Assembly (NCBI RefSeq): GCF_900116895.1
Contig: NZ_FPCF01000001.1
Span: 1,116,001-1,180,000, forward strand
Source: Pseudidiomarina donghaiensis
Lineage (GTDB): Bacteria; Pseudomonadota; Gammaproteobacteria; Enterobacterales; Alteromonadaceae
Reading direction: 5' to 3'
DNA length: 64,000 nucleotides
Of the stretch, positions 29,165 to 38,061 are shown piece by piece. Numbering within the stretch: the first letter of the stretch is position 1; every line of letters starts with the position of its first letter. Both the position numbers and the translations under genes were made by a program. The notes below the pieces were generated by a model. That model was given only the letters and a program-made list of their open reading frames with translations, did no database searches and had not been told where the DNA came from.

Positions 29165-30541
29165 TTATTCACCGAAAGCACCAGCGGCGCCAGGGAACAC
29201 CACCGGGCTTTCATAACCGTCTTTGCTAACGCTTGCCACGCCAAAAAAGTAATTATCTATGACCACATTTTTGAGCGTAAACTCATTCACATTGCCAACG
29301 TACTGGCTAAATTCCCAGTTCGGTGCGTCGGTGTGGCGCCAATAAATACGATAGCCTTTGATATGTTCTTTTTCAGCCGCACTCGCCGGCGCCCAGCTGA
29401 GCGTGGTGTCGGCACTTACGGCTCCAGCAATTTTTACCTGTGCCGGTGGGCTTGGTGCCCAGGCCATACTGGCTAAGCTAACGGCGTTCAGTGCAGTAAG
29501 TTTAGCCGCATAATCAAAGTCAACACCGTCAATGGTGTCACCATAAACAATACCGTTCTCGGTGCGCAGATCTTGATGTTGACGGTTGTAATTTTCGTTG
29601 GTTTCCATAATACGAACGCCCGGATACCCCAAGTCGTTAAATGGACGGTGGTGTCCACCGCGGCCAAAGCGATCTAAACGGTATATGACCATGGTATCTA
29701 AGTTCGGAATGTAGCGGTCAGCCATCCAGTCAATGTAGCGCGCGACGTTACGGCTTGGCGAGTCAACTTCACCGCCGGTAAAGCGTCGACGACGAGTATC
29801 CGCCTCGGTTTCATCTTGACGCGTGCCTTCTGCGAAAATGCGCGCGGTGGTGTTATTAATAACGCCATTAATGCCCTCAATGTTGCCGATCATGTCGTTA
29901 TTTAACACCGCTTTAATACGCCAGCCGTCTTTTTGTGCTTGTTCGGCCATAATGCGGCCACCAAAAAGCCCCTGCTCTTCGCCTGCTAGCGCGGCATACA
30001 CAATGCTACCGGCGAACTTATATTGGCTAAGTACCCGTGCCGCTTCTAAGGTACCGGCGACACCCGAAGCGTTGTCATTAGCGCCTGGTGCATCGGACGT
30101 ATAGTCCATGACGTCAGAAACCCGTGAATCAATATCGCCCGACATAATGACATAGCGGTTCGGGTCGACTGTACCGCGCTGCACCGCGATAACACTGACA
30201 ACTTCAACCGGATCAGGAATACGGACTTCCCCCTCAATCACTCGTGATTGGTAGTACACGTCAAGGCAGTCACCACAAGCCGCTGATATTTTGTCAAACT
30301 CGGCCTTTATCCACCGCCGAGCAGCGCCAATACCGCGCGTGTCTGACTCGGTTTCTGATAAGGTATGGCGGGTACCAAAACTCACTAACTTATTAATGTC
30401 AGCTTCAATACGCGCAGCCGATACCTGTGCCTGTATATCATGCAACGCTTGTTGGTCGACATATTCCACATCAGCGCTGGCCGTACTGATCATCAATGCT
30501 GAACAAAGCCCGGCTAAACTCGCCTTTGGGTAAAAATTCAT
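29165..30541 (-). CDS. Secreted M28-type peptidase with altered zinc site and C-terminal fibronectin III domain
   Basis: The ATG at 30541 follows AGAGGAAC and opens a Sec signal peptide (MNFYPKASLAGLCSALMIS), 458 residues in all. The M28 core contains GANDNASGVAGTLEAA (bridging Asp), ALAGEEQGLFGG (paired Glu), NNDMIGN (Asp) and a late His in NRQHQDLR or GGHHRPF. The first metal ligand, usually His in GHxD, is Asp136 here (SGDIDS). About residues 370-458 form an FN3-like domain (TTLSWAPASAAEKEHIKGYRI). No C-terminal sorting signal is seen. It is divergent from the alcohol dehydrogenase gene. A frame extending to 30616 has no signal sequence and is rejected. Confidence 0.88.
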   Translation of the reverse strand: MNFYPKASLAGLCSALMISTASADVEYVDQQALHDIQAQVSAARIEADINKLVSFGTRHTLSETESDTRGIGAARRWIKAEFDKISAACGDCLDVYYQSRVIEGEVRIPDPVEVVSVIAVQRGTVDPNRYVIMSGDIDSRVSDVMDYTSDAPGANDNASGVAGTLEAARVLSQYKFAGSIVYAALAGEEQGLFGGRIMAEQAQKDGWRIKAVLNNDMIGNIEGINGVINNTTARIFAEGTRQDETEADTRRRRFTGGEVDSPSRNVARYIDWMADRYIPNLDTMVIYRLDRFGRGGHHRPFNDLGYPGVRIMETNENYNRQHQDLRTENGIVYGDTIDGVDFDYAAKLTALNAVSLASMAWAPSPPAQVKIAGAVSADTTLSWAPASAAEKEHIKGYRIYWRHTDAPNWEFSQYVGNVNEFTLKNVVIDNYFFGVASVSKDGYESPVVFPGAAGAFGE

Positions 30542-30618
30542 GGAAAGTTCCTCTGGTTGATTGGGCAACAGTGTCTTAGTATTGATGTTATACGTGAACC
30601 GGCTATGAGGAAGCAACC

Positions 30619-31641
30619 ATGAAAGCTGTTGGTTATCGGGAATGCGGCTCTATTGACCGCAACGATGCATTATTGGACATAACCCTTGCAGAGCCTGAGA
30701 TAGGTCCTAACGATTTACTTGTTGCGGTATATGGCATTGGTGTGAACCCTGTCGATACTAAAATTCGTACCCGCCGAGGCCCGCTTGAAGACGAATTCGC
30801 CGTAATTGGCTGGGACGCAGCAGGCGTGGTATTGAGTGTTGGCGAAAACGTCCACGACTTTAAAGAAGGTGATGAAGTTTGGTATGCCGGTGAGCTCAAT
30901 CGCCACGGCTGCAACGCACAGTACCAAGCAGTTGATGCGCGCATTGTGAGTCGTAAACCACGGTCATTAAGCTTTGCCGACGCGGCGGCAATGCCATTGA
31001 CCTTCTTAACGGCTTGGGAGCTATTCTTTGAAAGGTTACAGTTAAGCCGAGACGATCAGGCAACATTGTTAATTACAGGGGCTGCAGGTGGCGTAGGCTC
31101 GGCCCTATTACAACTGGCTAAACTGTGCCCCAAGGTAAAAACCATTGCGACGGCATCACGCCCAGAAACTCAGCGTTGGGTAAAACAAATGGGCGCCGAC
31201 ATCGTTATCAATCACCACGAACCCTTGGCCCCCCAATTAGCTAAGCACAACATAAAGCAGGTTAGCCATGTTGCTAGCCTTACACACACCGACCAACATT
31301 TTGAAGCGTTAGTTGAGCTGCTTGCACCGTTTGGGCACTTTGCGCTTATTGATGACCCACAGCGAGCACTCGATATCAAATTGTTAAAACAAAAAAGTAT
31401 CGCACTGGTATGGGAGTTTATGTTTACCCATAGCCTATTTAAAACAGCAGATATGCACCGACAAGGGCAAATTTTGCGTGAAATAGCCGAGCTAACCGAC
31501 GCAGGCAAATTAGCCTCGACCCGTGTCGCCCACTTTGGCGAACTAAATGCCGAAAACTTAAAACGTGCGCATCAGCTGCTCGAGTCGAGCCAGAGTATCG
31601 GCAAAATTGTACTTGATGGATATAACGTGCCGCTTGGTTAA
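30619..31641 (+). CDS. Zinc-type alcohol dehydrogenase / quinone oxidoreductase-like protein
   Basis: MDR superfamily, 340 residues. The GroES-like fold occupies about 1-130 (GIGVNPVDTKIRTR, VIGWDAAGVVLSVG) and the Rossmann domain follows with LLITGAAGGVGSALLQLAK. The structural-zinc cysteine cluster is absent, so it belongs to the zinc-free quinone oxidoreductase or ZADH branch despite the usual family name. NADPH preference is likely. GAGGAAG lies before the ATG. A perfect palindrome spans the stop codon. The substrate is unknown. Confidence 0.92.
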   Translation: MKAVGYRECGSIDRNDALLDITLAEPEIGPNDLLVAVYGIGVNPVDTKIRTRRGPLEDEFAVIGWDAAGVVLSVGENVHDFKEGDEVWYAGELNRHGCNAQYQAVDARIVSRKPRSLSFADAAAMPLTFLTAWELFFERLQLSRDDQATLLITGAAGGVGSALLQLAKLCPKVKTIATASRPETQRWVKQMGADIVINHHEPLAPQLAKHNIKQVSHVASLTHTDQHFEALVELLAPFGHFALIDDPQRALDIKLLKQKSIALVWEFMFTHSLFKTADMHRQGQILREIAELTDAGKLASTRVAHFGELNAENLKRAHQLLESSQSIGKIVLDGYNVPLG

Positions 31642-31649
31642 CCAAGCGG
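31630..31649. terminator. 20-bp perfect palindrome at the end of the alcohol dehydrogenase gene
   Basis: Arms CCGCTTGG (31630-31637) and CCAAGCGG (31642-31649) around TTAA, covering the stop codon between convergent genes. There is no T-run. Termination by position is likely but not proven. Confidence 0.4.
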
Positions 31650-31675
31650 CCGTAACGGCTAGATAGCAGAAGCCA

Positions 31676-32119
31676 TTAAGGTTGACAGTCGGTCGGCTCA
31701 AAACGCAATTCAAACAGGGTCGCTTCGTTTTGGTCTAAGTAACGAATGACTAGAAAGTCAGCCTGTTCACGGTAGAAGGCTAATGAGTCTGCGCGACAAA
31801 AAGCGTCACGCATTGCTGGTTGCAACTGTGCTTTTATCGCCTCCTCATCATGCTGGTATTTATCGACGCCAACCAGCGTATAAATAAAACGCATGCCATA
31901 GTTAAGTACTTCAGCCCGCTCGAAACGTGTTTGGCTGTCGAGTAGCTTCGGTAAGTCACGATTTAGCTTTCCAGAGCGTTCTAACAGCTGTTGATACAGA
32001 TGGTTACGATTTTTTGTGTCACTCTGTAACCCAAGACTGCGATACGCCCAAATTAATAGCAGCCCGGTAACCAGTACCCCAACGGCCACCATTAACTGGC
32101 GTTTAAAGTCATTTGTCAT
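31676..32119 (-). CDS. Membrane-anchored protein of unknown function
   Basis: 147 residues with one N-terminal helix (LMVAVGVLVTGLLLIWAY) and an otherwise charged, probably periplasmic domain containing two cysteines (DAFCRADS and PTDCQP) that could pair. No known domain is recognised. It is divergent from acrA across 137 bases, so its promoter region overlaps the operon's control region. It could be an accessory of the efflux system only by position. Confidence 0.7.
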   Translation of the reverse strand: MTNDFKRQLMVAVGVLVTGLLLIWAYRSLGLQSDTKNRNHLYQQLLERSGKLNRDLPKLLDSQTRFERAEVLNYGMRFIYTLVGVDKYQHDEEAIKAQLQPAMRDAFCRADSLAFYREQADFLVIRYLDQNEATLFELRFEPTDCQP

Positions 32120-32185
32120 ATTATTTACCTACGTGTTTGCACTTATTTTATCGATAGCACGTATCGAAATTATCGTGATATCCCA

Positions 32186-32215
32186 CTTACAAACATACAT
32201 GAATGTATGTATAAT
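32186..32215 (+). promoter_or_regulatory. acrAB promoter with operator palindrome in the spacer
   Basis: -35 CTTACA (32186-32191), an 18-base spacer and a perfect -10 TATAAT (32210-32215). The spacer is filled by the inverted repeat ACATACAT-GA-ATGTATGT (32193-32210). The half-site resembles that of the E. coli AcrR operator, but the centre here is two bases where E. coli has about six. A half-site copy, ACATACATG, recurs at 32251-32259 over the acrA start codon. A bound TetR-type repressor would block polymerase directly. No such regulator gene lies within the window. Confidence 0.72.
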
Positions 32216-32256
32216 TATCGGGTTAAAAAATCACACACTTAGTATGAGGTACATAC

Positions 32257-33405
32257 ATGCAACAACGTCTACGTAAACCGTTGTTTGTTTCAGTTTTAGC
32301 AAGTTCATTAATGCTTGCTGCTTGCGGTGACGCACAACAACAAAATGGCCAAACCGGGCAACAACAACAGCAAATGACTGTCGGTGTGGTGACGGTTGAA
32401 AGCCGTAATGTTGATTTAACCACAACCCTACCTGGTCGTGCGAGCGCTTTTCGGGTGGCTGAAGTACGTCCGCAGGTGAATGGCATTTTGCAGTCGCGTT
32501 TATTTGAAGAAGGGTCAATGGTCGAAGCAGGCCAACAGCTCTACCAAATTAATGCAGACATGTATGAAGCAGAGTTAGCAAGTGCTGAAGCTGACGTCGC
32601 GCGCGCAAAAGCTGCTGTTAAATCAACGAAATCTCGTTTTCAACGAAGTGAAGATTTGCTTAAAGATAAAGCAATTAGCCAACAAGACTTTGATGAAGCT
32701 GAAGCTGCGTATTTGCAAGCCGAGGCACAGTTAAAAATGGCTCAAGCAAACCTTACTCGGGCCAAGCTAAATGTCGATTATACGCGCGTTGAAGCGCCTA
32801 TTTCTGGTCGTATTGGTCGTTCGCAACTTACTGAAGGTGCGCTACTTAGCGTGGGCCAAGCGCAACCGCTAACCACAATCACACAACTAGACCCGATTTA
32901 TATCGATATTGCCCAAAGCACCAGTGACTACCTTAAATTGCAGGCCGCAATTGCCGATGGCCGCATTGTGACGGATAGCGAAAATCGCGCGCAAGTTACC
33001 GTCCGTGTTGGCGAGGCTGGTAACTACAGCACCACCGGCGAGCTGCTATTCAACGAGGTAACCGTTGATCCGCAAACTAGCGCCATTACCCTGCGTGCTA
33101 AACTGGAGAATTCAAACCACGCCATTTTGCCGGGTATGTACGTGCGGGCAGAAGTTGGAACCGGTTCGCTGAAAAATGCGTTATTGGTGCCACAAACAGG
33201 CGTATCTCGCGACCCTCGCGGTCGCGCGTTCGCCATGATTGTGAATAAAGAAGGCCAAGTTGAACAGCGATACTTAAGCGTCGATAGCACCATAGGTAGT
33301 GACTGGATAGTGACAGACGGTCTTAGTGCCGGTGAACAAGTTATCGTTGAGGGCTTACAGAAAATTCAGCCTGGTATGCCAGTACAAACTGAAGAAGTGA
33401 AGTAA
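32257..33405 (+). CDS. acrA: RND efflux periplasmic adaptor (AcrA family) lipoprotein
   Basis: Membrane fusion protein linking an RND pump to an outer-membrane channel. Of 382 residues, the first about 25 are a lipoprotein signal ending in the lipobox LAAC. The lipoyl halves, the alpha-hairpin (about 95-165, Ala/Glu-rich with QQDFDEAEAAYLQAEAQLK), DYTRVEAPISGRIGRS, and the beta-barrel region (NHAILPGMYVRAEV) are in the usual order. GAGGT lies six bases before the ATG at 32257. The acrB start is three bases after its stop. No outer-membrane tolC-like gene follows. Confidence 0.95.
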   Translation: MQQRLRKPLFVSVLASSLMLAACGDAQQQNGQTGQQQQQMTVGVVTVESRNVDLTTTLPGRASAFRVAEVRPQVNGILQSRLFEEGSMVEAGQQLYQINADMYEAELASAEADVARAKAAVKSTKSRFQRSEDLLKDKAISQQDFDEAEAAYLQAEAQLKMAQANLTRAKLNVDYTRVEAPISGRIGRSQLTEGALLSVGQAQPLTTITQLDPIYIDIAQSTSDYLKLQAAIADGRIVTDSENRAQVTVRVGEAGNYSTTGELLFNEVTVDPQTSAITLRAKLENSNHAILPGMYVRAEVGTGSLKNALLVPQTGVSRDPRGRAFAMIVNKEGQVEQRYLSVDSTIGSDWIVTDGLSAGEQVIVEGLQKIQPGMPVQTEEVK

Positions 33406-33408
33406 TTT

Positions 33409-36400
33409 ATGGCTAAATTTTTTATTAACCGACCAATTTTTGCTTGGGTAATCGCTATTGTGATTATGCTTGCTGGTGGGCTTGCGGTTACGCAGCTACC
33501 GGTAGAGCAATACCCAGAAATTGCACCACCTTCGGTACAAATAAACGCAAGCTACCCTGGTGCTACCGCTGCCACGCTTGAAGAAAGTGTCACGCAGGTT
33601 ATCGAACAAAACATGAATGGTATTGATAACTTGAAATACTTTGCGTCAACCAGTGACTCAGCCGGTAATGCAAGCATCACGCTAACGTTTGAGGCTGGCA
33701 CCGATGCCGATATCGCGCAGGTGCAAGTGCAAAATAAATTGCAATTAGCCCTCCCCTTGTTACCGCAAGCGGTGCAAGATCAAGGTCTGGTAGTCGCTAA
33801 ATCAAATAACTCGTTCTTATTGGTTGCAGCGCTCACATCGAGTAATCCACAAATTAGCCAAATCGATCTAGGCGATTATATTGCCAGTAACCTGCAAGAC
33901 CCCATTGCTCGTACTGCTGGGGTTGGTAATGTGCGCCTATTTGGTGCGCCCTATGCAATGCGCATATGGTTAGATCCCGACAAGTTAGTGCGCTACAACA
34001 TGAGCACCCAAGACGTGGTTTTGGCATTGCGCGAGCAAAATAACCAAGTTGCAGCGGGTCAGATTGGTGGCACGCCAGCTGTTGAAAATCAGCGACTAAC
34101 TGCCTCAATTATTGCGCAAACACGGCTAGAAACCGTTGAACAGTTTAAAAACGTGCTACTTCGGGTAAATAGTGACGGTTCCAAAGTTACTGTTGGCGAT
34201 GTCGCAGAAGTTGAACTTGGGGGCCAAGACTACGGCATAATTGCGCGCTACAACCGTCAAGCGGCAAGTGGCCTTGCGGTAAACCTAGCGACCGGCGCAA
34301 ACGCCCTAGATACAGCCGCTGCCGTGAAAGAAAAGCTCAACGAGCTGCAGCAGTTCTTCCCTGAAGGCGTGGAATTAGTTATTCCTTATGACACCACGCC
34401 ATTTGTTGAAATATCCATTCAAGAAGTGGTTAAAATTCTGTTTGAAGCAGTGGTTTTAGTCTTTATCTTGATGTTTATTTTCTTACAGAACCTGCGCGCA
34501 ACAATTATTCCATCGCTGGCTATTCCAGTGGTGTTGCTAGGCACATTCGGCATCATGTCGGCATTGGGCTTTTCAATTAACACCCTAACCATGTTTGGTT
34601 TGGTTCTGGCCATTGGTCTGTTGGTGGATGACGCCATTGTTGTGGTGGAAAACGTTGAGCGCTTAATGAGCGAAGAACAGCTCAGCCCGCGCCAAGCAAC
34701 GATTAAATCGATGGGGCAAATCACCGGCGCACTTGTAGCTATCGGCTTGGTCATGGCGGCAGTTTTTGTTCCTATGGCCTTCTTTGGTGGCTCAACCGGT
34801 GCGGTGTACCGTCAATTCTCTATCACTATTATCTCGGCAATGTCTTTGTCAGTATTAGTGGCGATTATTTTCACGCCCTCACTGTGTGCGACAATTTTAA
34901 AGCCATTGGACCACACCCACGAAGCCAAGGGCATTTTGGGCTGGTTTAACCGTAAGCTCGACAGTGCCACCAAAAAATACACCAACTCGGTACAATCAAT
35001 TATTAAACGCAGTATGCGTTTCTTGCTGGTTTACTTGGGGTTAGTTGTGGTCCTTGGGTTTTTGTTTGCCCGTATGCCAAGCTCGTTTATTCCGAACGAA
35101 GACCGCGGCGTATTCTTAACACAAATGCAGTTGCCTTCGGGCGCAACTCAAGAACAGTCGCGTCAAACCATGGCAAAAATTGAAGACTACTACCTCGACC
35201 AAGCGGCCGGTGTTCGCTCGGTATTCTCGGTTGTTGGTTTTAGTTTTAGTGGTCAAGGGCAAAACTCCGGTCTCGCTTTCGTTCGTCTAACAGATTGGGA
35301 CGAGCGCACCACACCAGAACTGCAAATCGACGCCATTATTGGTCAAGCCTTTGGCTTCTTTTCACAAATTCGTGAAGCTATGGTATTTGCGTTTAATTTG
35401 CCTTCCATTCCAGAGCTAGGCACCGCCAGTGGCTTTAATTTGTACTTACAAGACCGCGGCGGCCTTGGCCACGAAGGGTTACTTGAAGCGCGCAACCAAT
35501 TACTCGGTATGGCCGCGCAAGAGGAATCTCTAACCGGGGTTCGCCCCAACGGTTTAGAAGACACCGCGCAGTTACGTATTGATGTCGATTATGAAAAAGC
35601 GAAAGCGCTTGGACTAAGCATTAGCGATATTAATGCCACCCTGTCGAACGCTTTTGGTACCACTTATGTCAACGACTTTGTTGATCGGGGGCGCGTCAAG
35701 CGTGTTTACCTGCAGGGTGTGCCTGAGTCCCGCATGACGCCGGAAGATATAGGTAAATGGTACGTACGTAACAGTAATGGTGAAATGGTTTCGTTTGCTT
35801 CATTTTCAACCACCGCGTGGGACTTTGGCCCACAGCGTCTTGAACGTTATAACGGCGTGCCCGCTATGAATATTCAAGGTGAAGCTGCGCCTGGTTTCTC
35901 ATCTGGCGATGCCATGCTGAAAATGGAAGAACTGATTGGCAACTTACCAACAGGTATTGCCTACGAATGGACCGGCATTTCACTTGAAGAGCGCACCTCT
36001 GGTGACCAAGCTCCGTTGCTTTATGCTTTATCGTTGCTTATCGTTTTCTTATGTTTAGCGGCGCTGTACGAGAGTTGGTCAATTCCGTTCTCAGTCATGC
36101 TAGTTGTGCCACTTGGTATACTCGGCGCAGTTATTGCAGCGACTATGCGTGGACTTGAAAACGACGTTTATTTCCAAGTTGGTTTGCTAACCACCGTGGG
36201 TGTTTCTGCTCGTAACGCTATTCTTATTGTAGAATTTGCAAAAGATTTACAAGCTCAAGGTAAAGAATTGCTGCAAGCTACTTTAGAGGCCGTTCGATTA
36301 CGTTTGCGCCCTATTTTAATGACCTCGTTAGCATTTACCTTTGGCGTACTGCCGTTAGCCTTATCAACTGGTGCCGGCGCCGTAAGTCGTCAAGCCATTG

Positions 36401-36519
36401 GTACTGGCGTTATCGGTGGTATGCTCGGTGGCACAATCTTAGCAATCTTCTTCGTGCCGTTACTATTCTACGTGGTACGCCGTGCGTTCCCACCGAAACC
36501 GGCATATGACGACGAATAG
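33409..36519 (+). CDS. acrB: RND multidrug efflux pump, AcrB/HAE1 family
   Basis: Proton-driven inner-membrane trimer, 1036 residues with 12 helices and two large periplasmic loops. It starts [24 protein letters not shown], typical for the family. The proton-relay Asp pair is in TM4 ([16 protein letters not shown], about residue 405). The TM10 region has [17 protein letters not shown] with the essential Lys. Other stretches are [34 protein letters not shown] and [12 protein letters not shown]. The overall similarity to AcrB/MexB suggests a broad hydrophobic-drug range; the exact substrates cannot be read from sequence. A very strong intrinsic terminator follows. Confidence 0.97.
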   Translation: MAKFFINRPIFAWVIAIVIMLAGGLAVTQLPVEQYPEIAPPSVQINASYPGATAATLEESVTQVIEQNMNGIDNLKYFASTSDSAGNASITLTFEAGTDADIAQVQVQNKLQLALPLLPQAVQDQGLVVAKSNNSFLLVAALTSSNPQISQIDLGDYIASNLQDPIARTAGVGNVRLFGAPYAMRIWLDPDKLVRYNMSTQDVVLALREQNNQVAAGQIGGTPAVENQRLTASIIAQTRLETVEQFKNVLLRVNSDGSKVTVGDVAEVELGGQDYGIIARYNRQAASGLAVNLATGANALDTAAAVKEKLNELQQFFPEGVELVIPYDTTPFVEISIQEVVKILFEAVVLVFILMFIFLQNLRATIIPSLAIPVVLLGTFGIMSALGFSINTLTMFGLVLAIGLLVDDAIVVVENVERLMSEEQLSPRQATIKSMGQITGALVAIGLVMAAVFVPMAFFGGSTGAVYRQFSITIISAMSLSVLVAIIFTPSLCATILKPLDHTHEAKGILGWFNRKLDSATKKYTNSVQSIIKRSMRFLLVYLGLVVVLGFLFARMPSSFIPNEDRGVFLTQMQLPSGATQEQSRQTMAKIEDYYLDQAAGVRSVFSVVGFSFSGQGQNSGLAFVRLTDWDERTTPELQIDAIIGQAFGFFSQIREAMVFAFNLPSIPELGTASGFNLYLQDRGGLGHEGLLEARNQLLGMAAQEESLTGVRPNGLEDTAQLRIDVDYEKAKALGLSISDINATLSNAFGTTYVNDFVDRGRVKRVYLQGVPESRMTPEDIGKWYVRNSNGEMVSFASFSTTAWDFGPQRLERYNGVPAMNIQGEAAPGFSSGDAMLKMEELIGNLPTGIAYEWTGISLEERTSGDQAPLLYALSLLIVFLCLAALYESWSIPFSVMLVVPLGILGAVIAATMRGLENDVYFQVGLLTTVGVSARNAILIVEFAKDLQAQGKELLQATLEAVRLRLRPILMTSLAFTFGVLPLALSTGAGAVSRQAIGTGVIGGMLGGTILAIFFVPLLFYVVRRAFPPKPAYDDE

Positions 36520-36548
36520 ACACTAGCGAGATAATCAAACGACGTGGT

Positions 36549-36584
36549 AAGGTTGAGTTGTGTTTCACAACTCAACCTTTTTTT
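36549..36584 (+). terminator. Intrinsic terminator of acrAB
   Basis: A 14-bp perfect stem, arms 36549-36562 and 36566-36579, a TTT loop, and a T-run continuing to 36584. It is one of the strongest terminators in the window. The ATG of the next gene begins at the very next base (36585). Confidence 0.95.
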
Positions 36585-37106
36585 ATGCTGCATCGTTATT
36601 TTGTCATTGCATTAGCTTTATTGGCGGTATTGATCGGTGTCCAACTACCGAATTTCATAACTCAATATGAGCAACGGCTTGATGCCCAGTTTACCGAAGC
36701 CATGGTGTACTACAAAGAATACCAACGTATTGCCGATACCTATTTAAACGGCGATATGCAAGCGCTTATAAAAATGCATGAGCAAAGTGACAATCCTGTG
36801 TTCAAAGATGAAGCCGTGCCTATTCGTGAGCTAGTGCGAAGAGTGGAGTTGTACCGTTATGAGCAACAACAGCTCAATCAGGGCTACTTACATAAGATTT
36901 GGTTTGTCGCTTGGCACGCTAACCCAGAAATGCGCGATGACACTTGGCGAATGTATAGTTTTAACGTACCGCTTACGCGGCAGGCGGTGTTTACAGGCGT
37001 GATTGCTGCCCTACTTGCGGTGTTGTTATTCGATGGCTGTGTGGGAGGGTGTAAGTTTGCATACCGCCGTTGGCGCCGCCGACATTCAGCAGCACCACAA
37101 CATTAG
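36585..37106 (+). CDS. DUF2937 family membrane protein
   Basis: 173 residues. The N-terminal helix (FVIALALLAVLIGVQLPNF) with the GVQLPxFxxQYxQRL motif and a C-terminal helix (TGVIAALLAVLLF) agree with DUF2937; the central 90 residues are helical and periplasmic. Function unknown. The ATG at 36585 directly abuts the acrB terminator T-run and has no Shine-Dalgarno. In-frame upstream codons (TTG at 36558) would place the start inside the terminator stem. It overlaps the convergent next gene by four bases. Confidence 0.78.
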   Translation: MLHRYFVIALALLAVLIGVQLPNFITQYEQRLDAQFTEAMVYYKEYQRIADTYLNGDMQALIKMHEQSDNPVFKDEAVPIRELVRRVELYRYEQQQLNQGYLHKIWFVAWHANPEMRDDTWRMYSFNVPLTRQAVFTGVIAALLAVLLFDGCVGGCKFAYRRWRRRHSAAPQH

Positions 37107-37438
37107 CGTTTATCGTTTTTCACCTGGTACTCGCCTTCAATAACATCGCTATCTTGACGATTCTGTTGGTATTCACGCTCACTACGATAACGCGCTTGCG
37201 CTTGTTTCTGGGCTTCTCGCGTGGCTTTGGTAAATTGCCACATTTGCTTCATTTGGCGACGCTTACGCCACATTAACGGCAGTAATAAAATCCAACCAAA
37301 CAACAGCAGCACTAGGCCTACAGCCAAGCCTAGCAACAACAACATACCAAATACCAACCAACTAAAAAGCACTACAATGGGGTTGGCACCGGGTTGCGGT
37401 TTTACTTTTTGTTGCCATTGCTTGATGTATATAAGCAT
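37103..37438 (-). CDS. Small two-helix membrane protein, unknown family
   Basis: 111 residues: a short basic N-terminus (IKQWQQKVKPQPG), a long hydrophobic stretch at about 20-55 (VVLFSWLVFGMLLLLGLAVGL and more), then a basic, Gln/Arg-rich cytoplasmic tail (RKRRQMKQMWQ, QARYRSEREYQQNRQ) ending in VIEGEYQV. The tail looks helical and could bind RNA or a protein partner. The DVIEGEY ending is recalled from small proteobacterial membrane proteins, but no named family is assigned. GGAGAAC precedes the start. Confidence 0.7.
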   Translation of the reverse strand: MLIYIKQWQQKVKPQPGANPIVVLFSWLVFGMLLLLGLAVGLVLLLFGWILLLPLMWRKRRQMKQMWQFTKATREAQKQAQARYRSEREYQQNRQDSDVIEGEYQVKNDKR

Positions 37439-37472
37439 ACGAGTTCTCCTGTTACTTCCCAGTATATGGGGA

Positions 37473-37991
37473 TTATTTTAATTCAGACAAGCGTGCAGCC
37501 CGATGATCTTGTAACAATTTGAGAATAATGCTGGTTAAATTGACAATATTAAATACAGTTCCAGAAACACTACCAACAATAACGGCATACGCTAGGCCAA
37601 GAAGTTCCGCTAGCAAAAACCAACGGCGTATTTTTACTGGGTCTTCTAATACAATTGCGCCTACCGTGAAAATAATTGATGACATATAAGCCATTAATAA
37701 TGGCAAAATATCGACATCCCCTGTTAATTCCCAAATAAAAAAGCCAACATTAATTGCCACAAATGACCATAATACAAATGGCCCACGCCAGCGCAGCGCT
37801 ATTAAATTTCTTACTACCGCAATACCTGTGACGACACTACCCGCAATAGCATCGAGCATAAAAAAGTGAATTGATAAAGCACCTAAAGCAAACGCACTGA
37901 CAATACGGTAGCGGTTCGCTGTACCTTGTCGGTATGCAATAAAGTTTGCCACTAAAGCAAATAGTCCAAAAAGTTCTGCTACAGAAATCAC
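37473..37991 (-). CDS. YgjV family inner-membrane protein
   Basis: 172 residues and five or six helices. Recognisable YgjV pattern: an N-terminal helix, FxxxxRYRIVSAFALGALSIHFFML, then NLIALRWRGPFVLW and the C-terminal GSVSGTVFNIVNLTSIILKLLQ. E. coli YgjV is of unknown function. The gene lies downstream of the peptidase terminator on the same strand, so it needs its own promoter; none was resolved in the 70-base gap. Confidence 0.82.
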   Translation of the reverse strand: MISVAELFGLFALVANFIAYRQGTANRYRIVSAFALGALSIHFFMLDAIAGSVVTGIAVVRNLIALRWRGPFVLWSFVAINVGFFIWELTGDVDILPLLMAYMSSIIFTVGAIVLEDPVKIRRWFLLAELLGLAYAVIVGSVSGTVFNIVNLTSIILKLLQDHRAARLSELK

Positions 37992-38002
37992 ATATCACCC
38001 AT

Positions 38003-38041
38003 AAAAAAAACGGTAATGAAGGCAAAACGCTCTCATTACCG
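38003..38041 (-). terminator. Intrinsic terminator of the lipoprotein M28 peptidase gene
   Basis: On the minus strand, a 9-bp stem CGGTAATGA (arms 38033-38041 and 38011-38019) with a 13-base loop is followed by eight T residues (plus-strand A-run 38003-38010). It starts 21 bases after the peptidase stop. Confidence 0.88.
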
Positions 38042-38061
38042 CCTTGCTTAACTACGTTTAA

